Source: DATJIG01 sp050260515 (GTDB lineage Bacteria; Pseudomonadota; Alphaproteobacteria; SMXQ01). Taken from it: a stretch of DNA of 64,000 bases. Location of the stretch: the NCBI GenBank assembly GCA_050260515.1, contig JBLNCI010000033.1:1-64000 (forward strand), read 5' to 3'. Below the pieces are notes generated by a model. The model ran no database searches, was not told the DNA's origin, and saw only the letters and a list, made by a program, of their open reading frames with translations. The translations under genes and the position numbers were made by a program. Below, piece by piece: positions 1 through 8,284 of the stretch. The stretch's first letter is position 1, and the number at the start of each line of letters is the position of its first letter.

Positions 1-72
1 CATGGTGGTTCGCCATCCTCGCCGTTGGGCTTGCATCCACGTTTTTTTTTCAGCGCCCAAAGAAACTCGTGG

Positions 73-94
73 ATCGTCGGCCTTCGCCGACGAT
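73..94. repeat. REP-like palindrome at left edge
   Basis: A hairpin with 9-bp arms (ATCGTCGGC and GCCGACGAT) around a CTTC loop. It is flanked by copies of the heptamer CGTGGAT (about 68-74 and 105-111) and, further left, the inverse ATCCACG. GTGGATCG(C/T)CGGC-type palindromes are common dispersed repeats in alphaproteobacterial intergenic DNA. It could also act as a terminator for the gene at 152-943. Only one unit is visible in the window. Confidence 0.4.
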
Positions 95-151
95 GACGAG
101 AAAACGTGGATCGCCGGCCCGCCGCGCGTTGTCCCACTCTCGCTTTGCGTC

Positions 152-943
152 TCACCCCGGTCCGGGCAGGAGCTCGTCGATGCGGCCCATGGCGCGGTAG
201 ACGGCGAGTCCGATCCACTCGCGCACCGCGATCTCGAGCCGCTCGAGCTCCTTGGTCAGCTCGAAGCTCGCGATCTTCCCGCGCACGCCGGTCGTCCGGT
301 AGTCGACCGGATATGGCAGCACGGTCCAGCCGGCGGTGCGGAAGCAGCCGACCGCGCGCGGCATGTGCCATCCCGAGGTGATGAGGATCCAGACCTGGCC
401 GGGTTTCGGCTGCGCGACGCGGTAGCTCTCGACCGCGTTCTCGTAGGTGTTGCGCGAGCGCTCCTCCATCTCGATGCGCTTCGCGTCGATGCCCTGGCTC
501 ACCAGCACGTCGCGCATGATCGGCGCCTCGTTCTTGCCGGTCGCCACGATCGACGCTTCGCCGCCGCTGACGATGATCCGCGCGTCGGGGTAGCGGCGGG
601 CGAGCCGCACCGCCTCGAACAGGCGCTCGGGCGCCGAGCGCACCGAGGGCAGCCCGTGGGCGTCGGTGATGAAGACGTTCACGCTGCCGCCGAGGACGAC
701 GATGCCGTCGACGTGCGCTGGCAGCGACGGCTGGGGAAACCGGTTCTCGAGCGGCACGATCGCCCAGCTCGAGAACGGCAGCACCGCGATCCCCGCCAGT
801 GCCAGCGTGCCCGCGCCCATCAGGATCATGCCGTAGGGCCGCCGCCGCCAGATCAGGTGGAGCGCGAGGCCGGCGACGAGGAGGAGGACACAGAAATTTC
901 CGGGCTGGAGGACGTACCAGGCGAGCTTGCTGAGCGCGAACAT
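152..943 (-). CDS. YdcF/ElyC/SanA-family (DUF218) membrane protein
   Basis: 263 residues. Two N-terminal membrane segments (about residues 10-30 and 36-60) are followed by a DUF218 domain with the family motifs VDGIVVLGG, IIVSGGEAS, the acidic EERSRNTYENA stretch and LITSGWHMPRA. ElyC/SanA relatives act at the cytoplasmic membrane in envelope integrity and polyprenyl-phosphate or peptidoglycan metabolism; the exact reaction is not settled. I chose the ATG at 943 because the membrane segments start directly after it; an upstream extension would run through the neighbouring promoter region. It is divergent from the Spy-like gene at 1137, sharing a 193-bp intergenic region with it. Confidence 0.85.
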   Translation of the reverse strand: MFALSKLAWYVLQPGNFCVLLLVAGLALHLIWRRRPYGMILMGAGTLALAGIAVLPFSSWAIVPLENRFPQPSLPAHVDGIVVLGGSVNVFITDAHGLPSVRSAPERLFEAVRLARRYPDARIIVSGGEASIVATGKNEAPIMRDVLVSQGIDAKRIEMEERSRNTYENAVESYRVAQPKPGQVWILITSGWHMPRAVGCFRTAGWTVLPYPVDYRTTGVRGKIASFELTKELERLEIAVREWIGLAVYRAMGRIDELLPGPG

Positions 944-1136
944 CGGGGCTCCGTGAACGGTCGGAGGGCGAGATGGCGGCATCCTACGGGACCACGGCCA
1001 AGTTTGCTCGCGTGAGTTGCGTGCCGGGCGACATCCGGCTTTCCGCGCAGGGTTTGCCGCGACCCGCCGTGGAAGACCACAGAGGCGGACGACGCCCCAC
1101 GGGCGCCGGCCCGCCGTAACCCAGGAGACGTTCAGG

Positions 1137-1631
1137 ATGAGCACCAAATTCACCGCGGCACGACGCACCCGCCTCGCGATCGCCGCAATGGCGATCGCCG
1201 GACTGCCGGCGGCCGGGTTCGCCGGCGCCGCGCTGGCGCAGCCGCACATGACGATGGACCACGCGATGCACGAGCATGGCGATCACGGCGATCGCGGCGG
1301 CCGTGTCGACCGCACCGAGGGCCGCATCGCCTATCTCAAGGCCGAGCTCAAGATCACGGCGCCGCAGGAGGCGCAGTGGGGCGCCGTCGCCGACGCGATG
1401 CGCAAGAGTGCCGCCGCGCAGCGCCAGCTCTGGGACGAGATGCGCAACCGCGGCGACCAGCCGATGACCGCGGTCGAGCGCGTGACGTTCCGCCAGCGCG
1501 CGAGCGAGCTCAAGGCCGAGAACGACAAGGCGTTCGCGACCGCGTTCGCCGCGCTCTACGTGAAGATGGACGATGGGCAGAAGAAGCAGGCCGACGGATT
1601 GCTGTCGCCGCGCCGCCACGCCCGGCTGTAG
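1137..1631 (+). CDS. Spy/CpxP-like LTXXQ-family periplasmic protein
   Basis: 164 residues with a clear signal peptide (basic N-terminus, then a hydrophobic stretch ending near ALAQP, about residue 30). A short His/Met-rich segment (HMTMDHAMHEHGDHGD) comes next and could bind metal. The mature part is helical with the repeat-like sequence ITAPQEAQW, typical of the Spy/CpxP periplasmic chaperone and metal-sensor family. An AGGAGA ribosome-binding site precedes the ATG. It is followed by an ECF sigma factor, a putative anti-sigma gene and another metal-resistance-type gene, so it probably belongs to an envelope or metal stress operon. Confidence 0.75.
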   Translation: MSTKFTAARRTRLAIAAMAIAGLPAAGFAGAALAQPHMTMDHAMHEHGDHGDRGGRVDRTEGRIAYLKAELKITAPQEAQWGAVADAMRKSAAAQRQLWDEMRNRGDQPMTAVERVTFRQRASELKAENDKAFATAFAALYVKMDDGQKKQADGLLSPRRHARL

Positions 1632-1720
1632 TCTCGCCGGTGAGCGGGATGCCGGCCACAGCGCGGATGCCACGGGCCGGCATCCCTGCCGCGAGCTTTC
1701 ACCGGGATGCGACGCCACGG

Positions 1721-2299
1721 ATGACCGAGGCCGGGACGGATGCGGACGCGCGCGGCGACGACGAGCTGCTGACGCTCGCCGGCGCCGGCGACCAGCGCGC
1801 GTATCGGACGCTGGTCGCCCGTCATCTGCCGCGGGTGCTCGCCATGGCGCGGCGGATGACCGGCAACGCGGCGGAGGCCGAGGACGTGGCGCAGGACGCG
1901 TTCCTGCGGGTGTGGCAGAAGTCGCCGGACTGGCAGGTGGGCGACGCGCGGTTCTCGACCTGGCTCTATCGGGTGGTGATGAACCTCTGCGTCGATCGCA
2001 AGCGGCGACGGCCGTTCGCGCCGATCGAGGCGGCGGGCGACCCGGAGGACCCGGCGCCGAGCGCCGAATCGCAGGTCGCGCAGCACCAGAGCAGCCGCCG
2101 CGTCGCCGCGGCGATCGCCAGGCTGCCGGAGCGCCAGCGCGCGGCGCTGGTGCTGACCTATTACGAGGAGCTCAGCAACGCCGCGGTGGCCGAGATCATG
2201 GGCGTTTCCGTCTCGGCGCTCGAGTCGCTGCTGGTGCGGGCGCGCAAGGCGTTGCGCGTCCTGCTGGACGAGCCGCCCGCCGGCGGCGGAGGAGTCTGA
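1721..2299 (+). CDS. ECF RNA polymerase sigma factor
   Basis: 192 residues from ATG 1721; an in-frame ATG at 1649 would add 24 residues. Region 2 is evident (RTLVARHLPRVLAMARRMTG, then DVAQDAFLRVW and FSTWLYRVVMNLCVD) and region 4 ends the protein (LPERQRAALVLTYYEELSN followed by the helix-turn-helix AVAEIMGVSVSALESLLVRA). It has the compact two-domain ECF layout. The next gene encodes a small protein with a possible membrane anchor that may be its anti-sigma factor. Target promoters are not identifiable here. Confidence 0.88.
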   Translation: MTEAGTDADARGDDELLTLAGAGDQRAYRTLVARHLPRVLAMARRMTGNAAEAEDVAQDAFLRVWQKSPDWQVGDARFSTWLYRVVMNLCVDRKRRRPFAPIEAAGDPEDPAPSAESQVAQHQSSRRVAAAIARLPERQRAALVLTYYEELSNAAVAEIMGVSVSALESLLVRARKALRVLLDEPPAGGGGV

Positions 2300-2333
2300 G
2301 GATGACGTGGGGATTCGGGGTGGGAGGTGAGTC

Positions 2334-2786
2334 GTGACGATGCGTATTGCGCGTCTTGAACAAGTGCTGGCGGCCTACGGCGCCGATCCGCGGCGGTGGC
2401 CGGCGGCCGAGCGCGACGCCGCTCTCGCGCTGATCGAGCGCTCGGCGGAGGCGAGGGCGCGCGTGGCCGAGGCCCGCCGCCTCGATCGGGCGCTGGACGC
2501 GGCCCATGTCGCCGTCGATCGCCGCACCGTCGATCGAGTGGCCGGGACGATCGCGGCCCGGCTCTCCGAGCCGCGCCCGGCCGGCGGATCTTGGACCGGG
2601 TTCCTGTGGAAGGTCGTCGCGCCGACGTGGTCGCGGGGTGCCGCGCTGGCGAGCGTCGCCGTGCTCGGCATCATGGTCGGCCTGTCGAGCGATCCCGCGC
2701 TGATCGACGCCGACGGCGGCTACGACGGGGCGATCAGCATCAGCGACACGTCCGTGATGGGAGCGTTCTCGCCATGGTCGGAATGA
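2334..2786 (+). CDS. Small membrane-anchored protein, putative anti-sigma factor
   Basis: 150 residues from a GTG start (an ATG lies two codons further in). It has a charged N-terminal helical domain (LEQVLAAYGADPRRWPAAER) and a single hydrophobic segment at about residues 100-118 (GAALASVAVLGIMVGLS). Such proteins are frequently encoded between an ECF sigma gene and a CnrR-like periplasmic sensor in alphaproteobacteria. No zinc-finger (HxxxCxxC) motif of the ZAS type is visible. The function is inferred from position and topology only. The stop overlaps the next start (ATGA), indicating translational coupling. Confidence 0.6.
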   Translation: MTMRIARLEQVLAAYGADPRRWPAAERDAALALIERSAEARARVAEARRLDRALDAAHVAVDRRTVDRVAGTIAARLSEPRPAGGSWTGFLWKVVAPTWSRGAALASVAVLGIMVGLSSDPALIDADGGYDGAISISDTSVMGAFSPWSE

Positions 2787-3259
2787 TGTCGGATCGCCCC
2801 CGCAACGGACGGCGCTGGCGCATTGCGCTGCTCGCCTCGGTGGCCCTCAACCTGCTGCTCGCCGGAGTCATCGGCGTGTGGGTGGCGCGGCCGATGTTCC
2901 GCGGGCCCGCGCCGCAGCCCGAGTTCGGCCGCGTGATCGACCGCATGGCGAATCGCCTGCCCGACAGCGACGCGGCGGTGCTGCGCCGCGCCTACGACGC
3001 GCACCGCGAGGAGATCGCGCGGCTGGGCCAGAACGTGCGGCGAACACGCGAGCGTGTCCGCGCCGCGCTGCGCGCCGATCCGTTCGACGCGGGCGCGCTC
3101 GCCGCGGCGATGGGCGAGATGCGCGCCGCGCGCAACGGCGTCGAGGACGCGATCCAGTCGGTCATGCGCGAAGGCGCGGCCGAGATGTCGCCGGAGGGCC
3201 GGCGGACGCTGGCGCGCGGACCGCGCGGCGACCGCGAGCGGCCGCCGGAGCGGAGGTAG
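2783..3259 (+). CDS. Metal-resistance-type periplasmic protein (Spy/CnrR-like)
   Basis: 158 residues from the ATG overlapping the previous stop (ATGA); an ATG at 2774 is also in frame. One N-terminal membrane anchor (IALLASVALNLLLAGVIGVWVA, about residues 10-32) is followed by an extended helical periplasmic domain rich in Arg and Glu, the shape of the heavy-metal resistance/CnrR/Spy group. In CnrYXH-like systems such a protein senses metal or envelope stress and signals to the anti-sigma factor. No cluster of His or Met residues is seen, so metal binding is unproved. Confidence 0.65.
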   Translation: MMSDRPRNGRRWRIALLASVALNLLLAGVIGVWVARPMFRGPAPQPEFGRVIDRMANRLPDSDAAVLRRAYDAHREEIARLGQNVRRTRERVRAALRADPFDAGALAAAMGEMRAARNGVEDAIQSVMREGAAEMSPEGRRTLARGPRGDRERPPERR

Positions 3260-3347
3260 GCGGCTCGGCGGGAGCGGGTGCAACGGCGGCGATCTCCGGC
3301 TAACCTAGCGGCTCGTCACCAACCGCATCGACCACAGGCACCGCGCC

Positions 3348-4046
3348 ATGAGACCGCCGTACCATCACCATGAGCACCATTTCGGCGCATCGCTGACGGT
3401 GCGCGACGTCGTGCTTGGCGCCGCCGACGGTCTGACCGTTCCGTTCGCCCTGGCCGCGGGCCTCGCCGGTGCAATCTCGAGCACCAACATCATCGTCACC
3501 GCGGGGCTCGCGGAGATCGTCGCCGGCGCGATCGCCATGGGCCTCGGCGGCTATCTCGCCGCGCGGTCCGAGAGCGACCACTACGCGTCGGAGTACCGCC
3601 GCGAGGCGCGCGAGATCGTCGAGATTCCGCACGAGGAGCGCCGTGAGGTCGCCAAGGTGCTGGCGGAGTATGGCCTCGAAGGCGAGAGCCTCGGTCGCGC
3701 CGTCGACGCCATCGCCGCCAACCCGAAGCGCTGGGTCGACTTCATGATGCGCTTCGAGCTCGGGCTCGAGCGGCCCGCCGCCGCCCGCGCCCTCACCAGC
3801 GCCGGGACCATCGGCGCCGCGTACCTCGCGGGCGGACTCGTCCCGCTGATCCCCTACATGCTGCTGCCGGCCGTGGACCGCGCGCTCTGGGTCTCGGTCG
3901 CCGTCACCCTCGTCACGCTGCTCGTGCTCGGCACGATCAAGGGCAAGATGACCGGGATGCCGCCGGTGCGCTCGGGCGTCCAGACCGTGGTGGTCGGCGC
4001 CGCCGCGGCAGCCGTCGCCTATCTCGTCGCGCGCTGGGTCGCGTAG
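3348..4046 (+). CDS. VIT1/CCC1-family metal transporter
   Basis: 232 residues. The N-terminus is His-rich (YHHHEHHF), followed by membrane segments at about residues 25-45, 50-68, 147-165, 170-190 and 205-225. The first pair carries the family signature (DVVLGAADGLTVPFALAAG and AEIVAGAIAMGLGGYLA). The Glu-rich cytosolic loop (YRREAREIVEIPHEERREV) corresponds to the metal-binding region of VIT1/CCC1 Fe2+/Mn2+ transporters. It is monocistronic, downstream of the sigma operon. Iron or manganese export is inferred from the family. Confidence 0.85.
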   Translation: MRPPYHHHEHHFGASLTVRDVVLGAADGLTVPFALAAGLAGAISSTNIIVTAGLAEIVAGAIAMGLGGYLAARSESDHYASEYRREAREIVEIPHEERREVAKVLAEYGLEGESLGRAVDAIAANPKRWVDFMMRFELGLERPAAARALTSAGTIGAAYLAGGLVPLIPYMLLPAVDRALWVSVAVTLVTLLVLGTIKGKMTGMPPVRSGVQTVVVGAAAAAVAYLVARWVA

Positions 4047-4049
4047 CGC

Positions 4050-5822
4050 TCAGGCGTCGGCGGTCACGTCGGCGGTCACCGCCGACTGGGTCTTGACGAG
4101 GCGCGTGAAGAGACCGTTGCGGGCCATCAGCTCGGCGTAGCTGCCTTGCTCGACGATGCGGCCCTGATCCAGCACCAGCACGATGTCGGCGTGGCGGATC
4201 GTCGACAGCCGGTGGGCGATGACGAAGGTCGTGCGGCCCTTCATCAGACCGGCGAGCGCCTGCTGGATCTTCGCCTCCGTGACGGTGTCGAGCGCGCTGG
4301 TCGCCTCGTCGAGGATCAGGATTGGCGGGTCCTTGAGCAGCGCGCGGGCGATGCCGATGCGCTGGCGCTCGCCGCCCGACAGCGTGCGGCCGCGCTCGCC
4401 GACCAGCGTGTCGTACCCCTCCGGATGCGCCATGATGAACTCGTGCGCCTGGGCGAGCTTGGCCGCGGCGATCATCTCGTCGTCGGTGGCGTCGGGCTTT
4501 CCGACCTTCAGGTTGTCGGCGATGGTGCGGTAGAAGAGCGTGCTCTCCTGGAACACGACGCCGATGTTGCGGCGCAGCGACGCGAGCGTGACGTCGCGGA
4601 TGTCGATGCCGTCGATGGTGACGCTGCCGGTCTGCGGGTCCCACAGCCGGTGCAGCAGCGCCATGGTCGTGCTCTTGCCCGAGCCGGTGGCGCCGACCAG
4701 CGCCACCATGCTGCCGGCCCGCGCGGTGAACGTGAGATCGCTCACCGCCATGCGCCGGTTGTCGTAGGACAACGACACGTGGTCGAACGCGACCGCGCCC
4801 TCGACCCGCTTGAGCTCGATCGCGTTGGGCTTCTCGACCACCTGCGATTTCGTGTCGAGCACGCCGAAGAACTCGGCGAGCGAGTGCATCTGGAAGAACA
4901 GCCGTCCGGCGAAGCCCATCGCCTGCTCGAGGCGGCCGATCAGCAGCGTGGCGAAGCCCATGAAGCTGACGATCTCGCCGACGGTGGTCTGGCCGTGGAG
5001 GAACAGCCACGTGCCGACCAGGAAGATCGCGATCACGGTGATGGTGGACGCGGCGTGGGTCAGCACCGACACCACCGCCCACCACGTCAGCACCGGGAAC
5101 TGCGCCCGCAGCACGCGTTCGATCAGGTTGCCGAGCTGCTGCACCTCGAGGGCGAGGCGGACGAAGCTCTGGATCAGGCTGACGTTGCCGAGCGCGTCGC
5201 CGGCGCGCTCGACCAGCTCGGAGTGCGAGCTCTGGACCTCGGCCTGGGCCTGCTCGGTGCGCGACACGACGATGCTGCTGAGGATGCCGAAGATCACCAG
5301 CAGCACCATCAGCAGGAGCCCGAGCCGCCAGTTGAGGAACAGCGTGAACGGCAGCAGCACGACCACGGCGACGAAGGTCGACAGGTGCTCGCGGAAGAAC
5401 GACAGCCAGATGCCGAACAGGTTGTCGACGCCCTCGAGCATGATCTTGAGCAGGCGGCCGGAGTGCGTGGCCGCGTGATAGGCGAGCGGCAGCGACAGCG
5501 CGTGCTCGAAGTAGTGGGCCATCGCCTGCAGCTTCTCGCGGTGCGCCATGCGATCGGAGTAGAGCGCGACCAGGATGTTGGCGACGATGCCGCCGATGCC
5601 GACCGCGGCCCAGATGCCGAGCAGATGGAAGCTCGTCGCCCAGATCTCGCCGGTGTCCTTGCCCTGGGCGTTCGACAGCAGGTCGATCACCTTGCCGAAC
5701 AGGACCGGTTCGACGAACTGCAGCCCGGCGAGGGCGAGATTGGCGATGCCGAGACCGATGGCGAGCCACTTTTCCTGGGCGAGGAGACCGAGGACGCGAC
5801 CGTAGATCCGAAAGAAGTTCAT
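4050..5822 (-). CDS. ndvA: NdvA-like glucan ABC exporter (fused permease/ATPase)
   Basis: 590 residues, matching the usual length of NdvA/ChvA (about 588). An N-terminal six-helix exporter domain is followed by an ATPase with Walker A GATGSGKS, signature LSGGERQRIGIARAL, Walker B ILILDEATSALD and the H-loop in FVIAHRLST. NdvA exports cyclic beta-1,2-glucan to the periplasm in rhizobia. The start was placed at the ATG before NFFRIYGRVLGLL, which matches the family N-terminus. No cyclic glucan synthase (NdvB) lies nearby, but an OpgH glucosyltransferase is 5 kb away, so the substrate may be a different periplasmic glucan. Confidence 0.8.
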   Translation of the reverse strand: MNFFRIYGRVLGLLAQEKWLAIGLGIANLALAGLQFVEPVLFGKVIDLLSNAQGKDTGEIWATSFHLLGIWAAVGIGGIVANILVALYSDRMAHREKLQAMAHYFEHALSLPLAYHAATHSGRLLKIMLEGVDNLFGIWLSFFREHLSTFVAVVVLLPFTLFLNWRLGLLLMVLLVIFGILSSIVVSRTEQAQAEVQSSHSELVERAGDALGNVSLIQSFVRLALEVQQLGNLIERVLRAQFPVLTWWAVVSVLTHAASTITVIAIFLVGTWLFLHGQTTVGEIVSFMGFATLLIGRLEQAMGFAGRLFFQMHSLAEFFGVLDTKSQVVEKPNAIELKRVEGAVAFDHVSLSYDNRRMAVSDLTFTARAGSMVALVGATGSGKSTTMALLHRLWDPQTGSVTIDGIDIRDVTLASLRRNIGVVFQESTLFYRTIADNLKVGKPDATDDEMIAAAKLAQAHEFIMAHPEGYDTLVGERGRTLSGGERQRIGIARALLKDPPILILDEATSALDTVTEAKIQQALAGLMKGRTTFVIAHRLSTIRHADIVLVLDQGRIVEQGSYAELMARNGLFTRLVKTQSAVTADVTADA

Positions 5823-6050
5823 GGAGACGAGGCTTTCCCCGAGCAGTCTTATCAGCAGTCTTATATCTGAGCGGCGTAGCGCCGCCGCCGCAGCGGTGCG
5901 CTCCGGCATCCGATTTGGCGGCGATATTGCATCAAATCCGCGCCGGCGAGTAGGCCGGAACATCCTCCCGGCCTCATTGTTTTGTTACGGCCTTCACGCG
6001 CCGGGGGCTGCCTTGGCCGCTCGATAATTCGATGATACGGTCCAGTTCAG

Positions 6051-6848
6051 ATGAGCGTGATGACGCCGATCGAAAGCCCAGGCCTTCACCGGGAAGTGCT
6101 TCAACGCGAATCGCTCCGCGATTCGTCCGGCGTCGCAAACCAGCGCCACTCACCGCTCCGGACGGGCACCGAGTCGGCATTCGCGGCGATCCTCCGCGCC
6201 GATCCGTCGCGCCCGTTCGTTGTTGCGCAACTCGGCCAGTCGCTCGACGGGCGTATCGCCACCGACACGGGCGAGTCGCGGGACATCTCCGGCTCCCACG
6301 CGCTCGACCATCTCCACGGCCTGCGCGCCCACGTCGATGCCGTCGTCGTCGGCATCGGCACGGTGATCGCCGACGATCCGCAGCTCTCCGTCCGGCGCGT
6401 GCCGGGGCGGAGTCCCGCGCGCGTGGTGGTCGATCCGCGCGGTCGGCTGCCGGCGGATGCCCGCTGCCTGCGCGACTGCGACACGCCGCGGTTTCTCGTC
6501 CGTGCGGGCGACGGCCCGGCTCCGCGCGGGGTCGAGTCGCTCCGCCTCGCCGCCGACGCGCGCGGCCAGATCGCGCCGCGGGCCATCGTCGACGCGCTGT
6601 TCGCCCGCGGTCTCCGCCGCATCCTCATCGAGGGCGGTGCCGACACGATCTCGCGCTTCCTCGACGCGGGCTGCGTCGATCGCTTCCATGTGATGGTGGC
6701 GCCGGTGATCATCGGCTCGGGCAAGCCGTCGCTCGAGATGACCCCGATCGGCCGGCTCGACAAGGCGCTGCGGCCGGCGGCCGACGTCTACGTCCTTCCC
6801 GACGGCAACGTTCTGTTCGATTGCGACCTTCGCGCCGCCGCGCGATGA
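6051..6848 (+). CDS. RibD C-terminal-domain reductase (DHFR-like fold)
   Basis: 265 residues: about 50 variable N-terminal residues and then a single RibD_C domain with the motifs FVVAQLGQSLDGRIA, DAVVVGIGTVIADDP, ARVVVDPRGRLP and ILIEGGADTISRFLDAG. It lacks the deaminase domain of bifunctional RibD. RibD_C proteins are NADPH-dependent reductases acting on ribosylated pyrimidines or, in some paralogues, on pterins. Two adjacent features suggest the pterin option: a PTPS-fold gene and a glycosyltransferase are encoded 1.4-3.7 kb downstream on the other strand. Riboflavin synthesis is less likely because no other rib gene is present. Confidence 0.8.
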   Translation: MSVMTPIESPGLHREVLQRESLRDSSGVANQRHSPLRTGTESAFAAILRADPSRPFVVAQLGQSLDGRIATDTGESRDISGSHALDHLHGLRAHVDAVVVGIGTVIADDPQLSVRRVPGRSPARVVVDPRGRLPADARCLRDCDTPRFLVRAGDGPAPRGVESLRLAADARGQIAPRAIVDALFARGLRRILIEGGADTISRFLDAGCVDRFHVMVAPVIIGSGKPSLEMTPIGRLDKALRPAADVYVLPDGNVLFDCDLRAAAR

Positions 6849-6855
6849 TGTCGCG

Positions 6856-7476
6856 ATGACCGCGACGGCGCCGACCGGTACGACAACGGGCTACTCTCCG
6901 CTCTCGAAGGCGATCCACTGGATCATGGCGGCGTTCGTGCTCGCCATCATCCCGATCGGCCTGACCATGACGCGGCTGCCTCCGGGCAAGCTCCAGGACA
7001 ATCTCTTCTTCGTCCACGAGTCGTTCGGCGCGACGATTCTGGCGCTCGCCTGCATCCGGGTCGCCGTACGGCTGATCCGCGGCGTGCCTGCGCCGTATCC
7101 CGGACTCGAGCCCTGGCAGCGCATCGCCGCCGCCGCGTCGCATCATCTGCTGTACGTGCTGATCTTCGTCGTCCCGCTGCTCGGATGGGCCGGGGCGTCG
7201 GCGTACCGCTCGGCGATCTCCGTCTACGGCGTGTTCGAGCTGCCGCCGATCCTGCCGGTGAACAAGCCGGTCGCCGAGACGATCTTCATCGTCCACATCG
7301 CCGCCGCCTACCTGATGACGGCGGTCGTCGCGTTGCACATCGGCGCGGCGCTCATGCACGGATTCGTCAAGCGCGACGGCGTGCTCGGACGGATGCTGCC
7401 GGAGGGATGGGGCGACCGTCTCACCATGCCCGTCGCGGCACGGCGAGAAGATCGACGTGCCCAACGGTCCACCTGA
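6856..7476 (+). CDS. Cytochrome b561-type membrane haem protein
   Basis: 206 residues with four membrane segments (about residues 20-40, 57-75, 96-115 and 150-175). Conserved haem-ligand histidines are in AIHWIMAAF, VHESFGA, SHHLLYVL and VVALHIGAALMH. The family transfers electrons between quinol and periplasmic acceptors or superoxide. The gene starts 7 nt after the RibD-domain gene, so they are probably co-transcribed. Its 3' end overlaps the convergent methyltransferase gene by 56 nt. Confidence 0.85.
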   Translation: MTATAPTGTTTGYSPLSKAIHWIMAAFVLAIIPIGLTMTRLPPGKLQDNLFFVHESFGATILALACIRVAVRLIRGVPAPYPGLEPWQRIAAAASHHLLYVLIFVVPLLGWAGASAYRSAISVYGVFELPPILPVNKPVAETIFIVHIAAAYLMTAVVALHIGAALMHGFVKRDGVLGRMLPEGWGDRLTMPVAARREDRRAQRST

Positions 7477-8284
7477 CGCCGCGCCAGCGGCCGTCCGGCA
7501 TGTGCGCGGCGCGCCACTCGCGGAGCTGATCTGAGGTCATCAGAGCGGTTTCGCGCACCGCCCGCACGACACCGTCGCCCAGCATCGTCAGCATCGCCGA
7601 ATCGGCATCGTCGAGCACCCACGGGCTCGGCGCCGTGCGCACGTCGAAACGCCGCGACGCGAACGCCTGGCGCATCACCCGCACCGCGTCCGGCCCCGCG
7701 GCGGGGCCGAAGCCCTTGTCGCGACTCTGGTGGACGTGAAGCGCCTTGAGCATCGCGTGATCGAACGGATGCGGCGGCTCGCCGAAATCCTCGCCGTCGT
7801 AAGTCAGCACGGCGTACACCGGCACCTCGTGGCGCGCGGCGGCCTCGGCGAGGCGATCGATCCAGTCGATCGAGGTCAGATCGAACAGCGCGGCGGCGGT
7901 GACGAGATCGGGCCGCGGCGCGAACACGTCCTCGATCGCGTGGGCGAGGTCGAGACAGCTCGTCGTCACGTCGACGCGATAGCCCTCGCGCAGCGCGAGC
8001 ACGAGGCGCTTGTCTTCCATCCGCGCCGGCGCCCAGCGCGCCAGTTCCCCGCGCGCGGATTCGAGCATGTCGGGATCGTGGTCGATCAGCCGCCACGACT
8101 GGTTGCACGGCAGCGCCGGCGCGAGGGCCCGGAGGTTGGAGCCGAGCCCGGAGCCCAGATCGACGATCGCGACGCCGTCGCGGTCGGCGAACAGCCGCGC
8201 GACCTGGCCCGCGAGCTCCGCGCTGCGCGAACGGTGGTCGGCGGGCTCCCGCAGCCGCAGCCAGTCCGGACTGAAGTCGTTCAT
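7421..8284 (-). CDS. SAM-dependent methyltransferase (class I)
   Basis: 287 residues. The SAM-binding motif I is VAIVDLGSGLGSNLRAL, followed by an acidic loop (WRLIDHDPDML) and ATSCLDLAHAIED-type motif II sequence, a Rossmann methyltransferase layout. The start overlaps the stop of the glycosyltransferase gene by 4 nt (ATGA), showing translational coupling. It is the last gene of the dehydrogenase-PTPS-glycosyltransferase-methyltransferase operon, so the substrate is probably the product of that pathway. No substrate-defining motif was recognised. Confidence 0.8.
   Translation of the reverse strand: MNDFSPDWLRLREPADHRSRSAELAGQVARLFADRDGVAIVDLGSGLGSNLRALAPALPCNQSWRLIDHDPDMLESARGELARWAPARMEDKRLVLALREGYRVDVTTSCLDLAHAIEDVFAPRPDLVTAAALFDLTSIDWIDRLAEAAARHEVPVYAVLTYDGEDFGEPPHPFDHAMLKALHVHQSRDKGFGPAAGPDAVRVMRQAFASRRFDVRTAPSPWVLDDADSAMLTMLGDGVVRAVRETALMTSDQLREWRAAHMPDGRWRGVRWTVGHVDLLAVPRRAW

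Noticed and set aside
3937..5769. Long open frame of 610 codons on the minus strand
   Set aside because: It is a shadow of ndvA in another frame with Arg/Pro-rich, low-complexity sequence; the ndvA frame has clear domains.
4146..5870. Long open frame of 574 codons on the plus strand over ndvA
   Set aside because: It is antisense to the recognised ABC exporter and has no family motifs.
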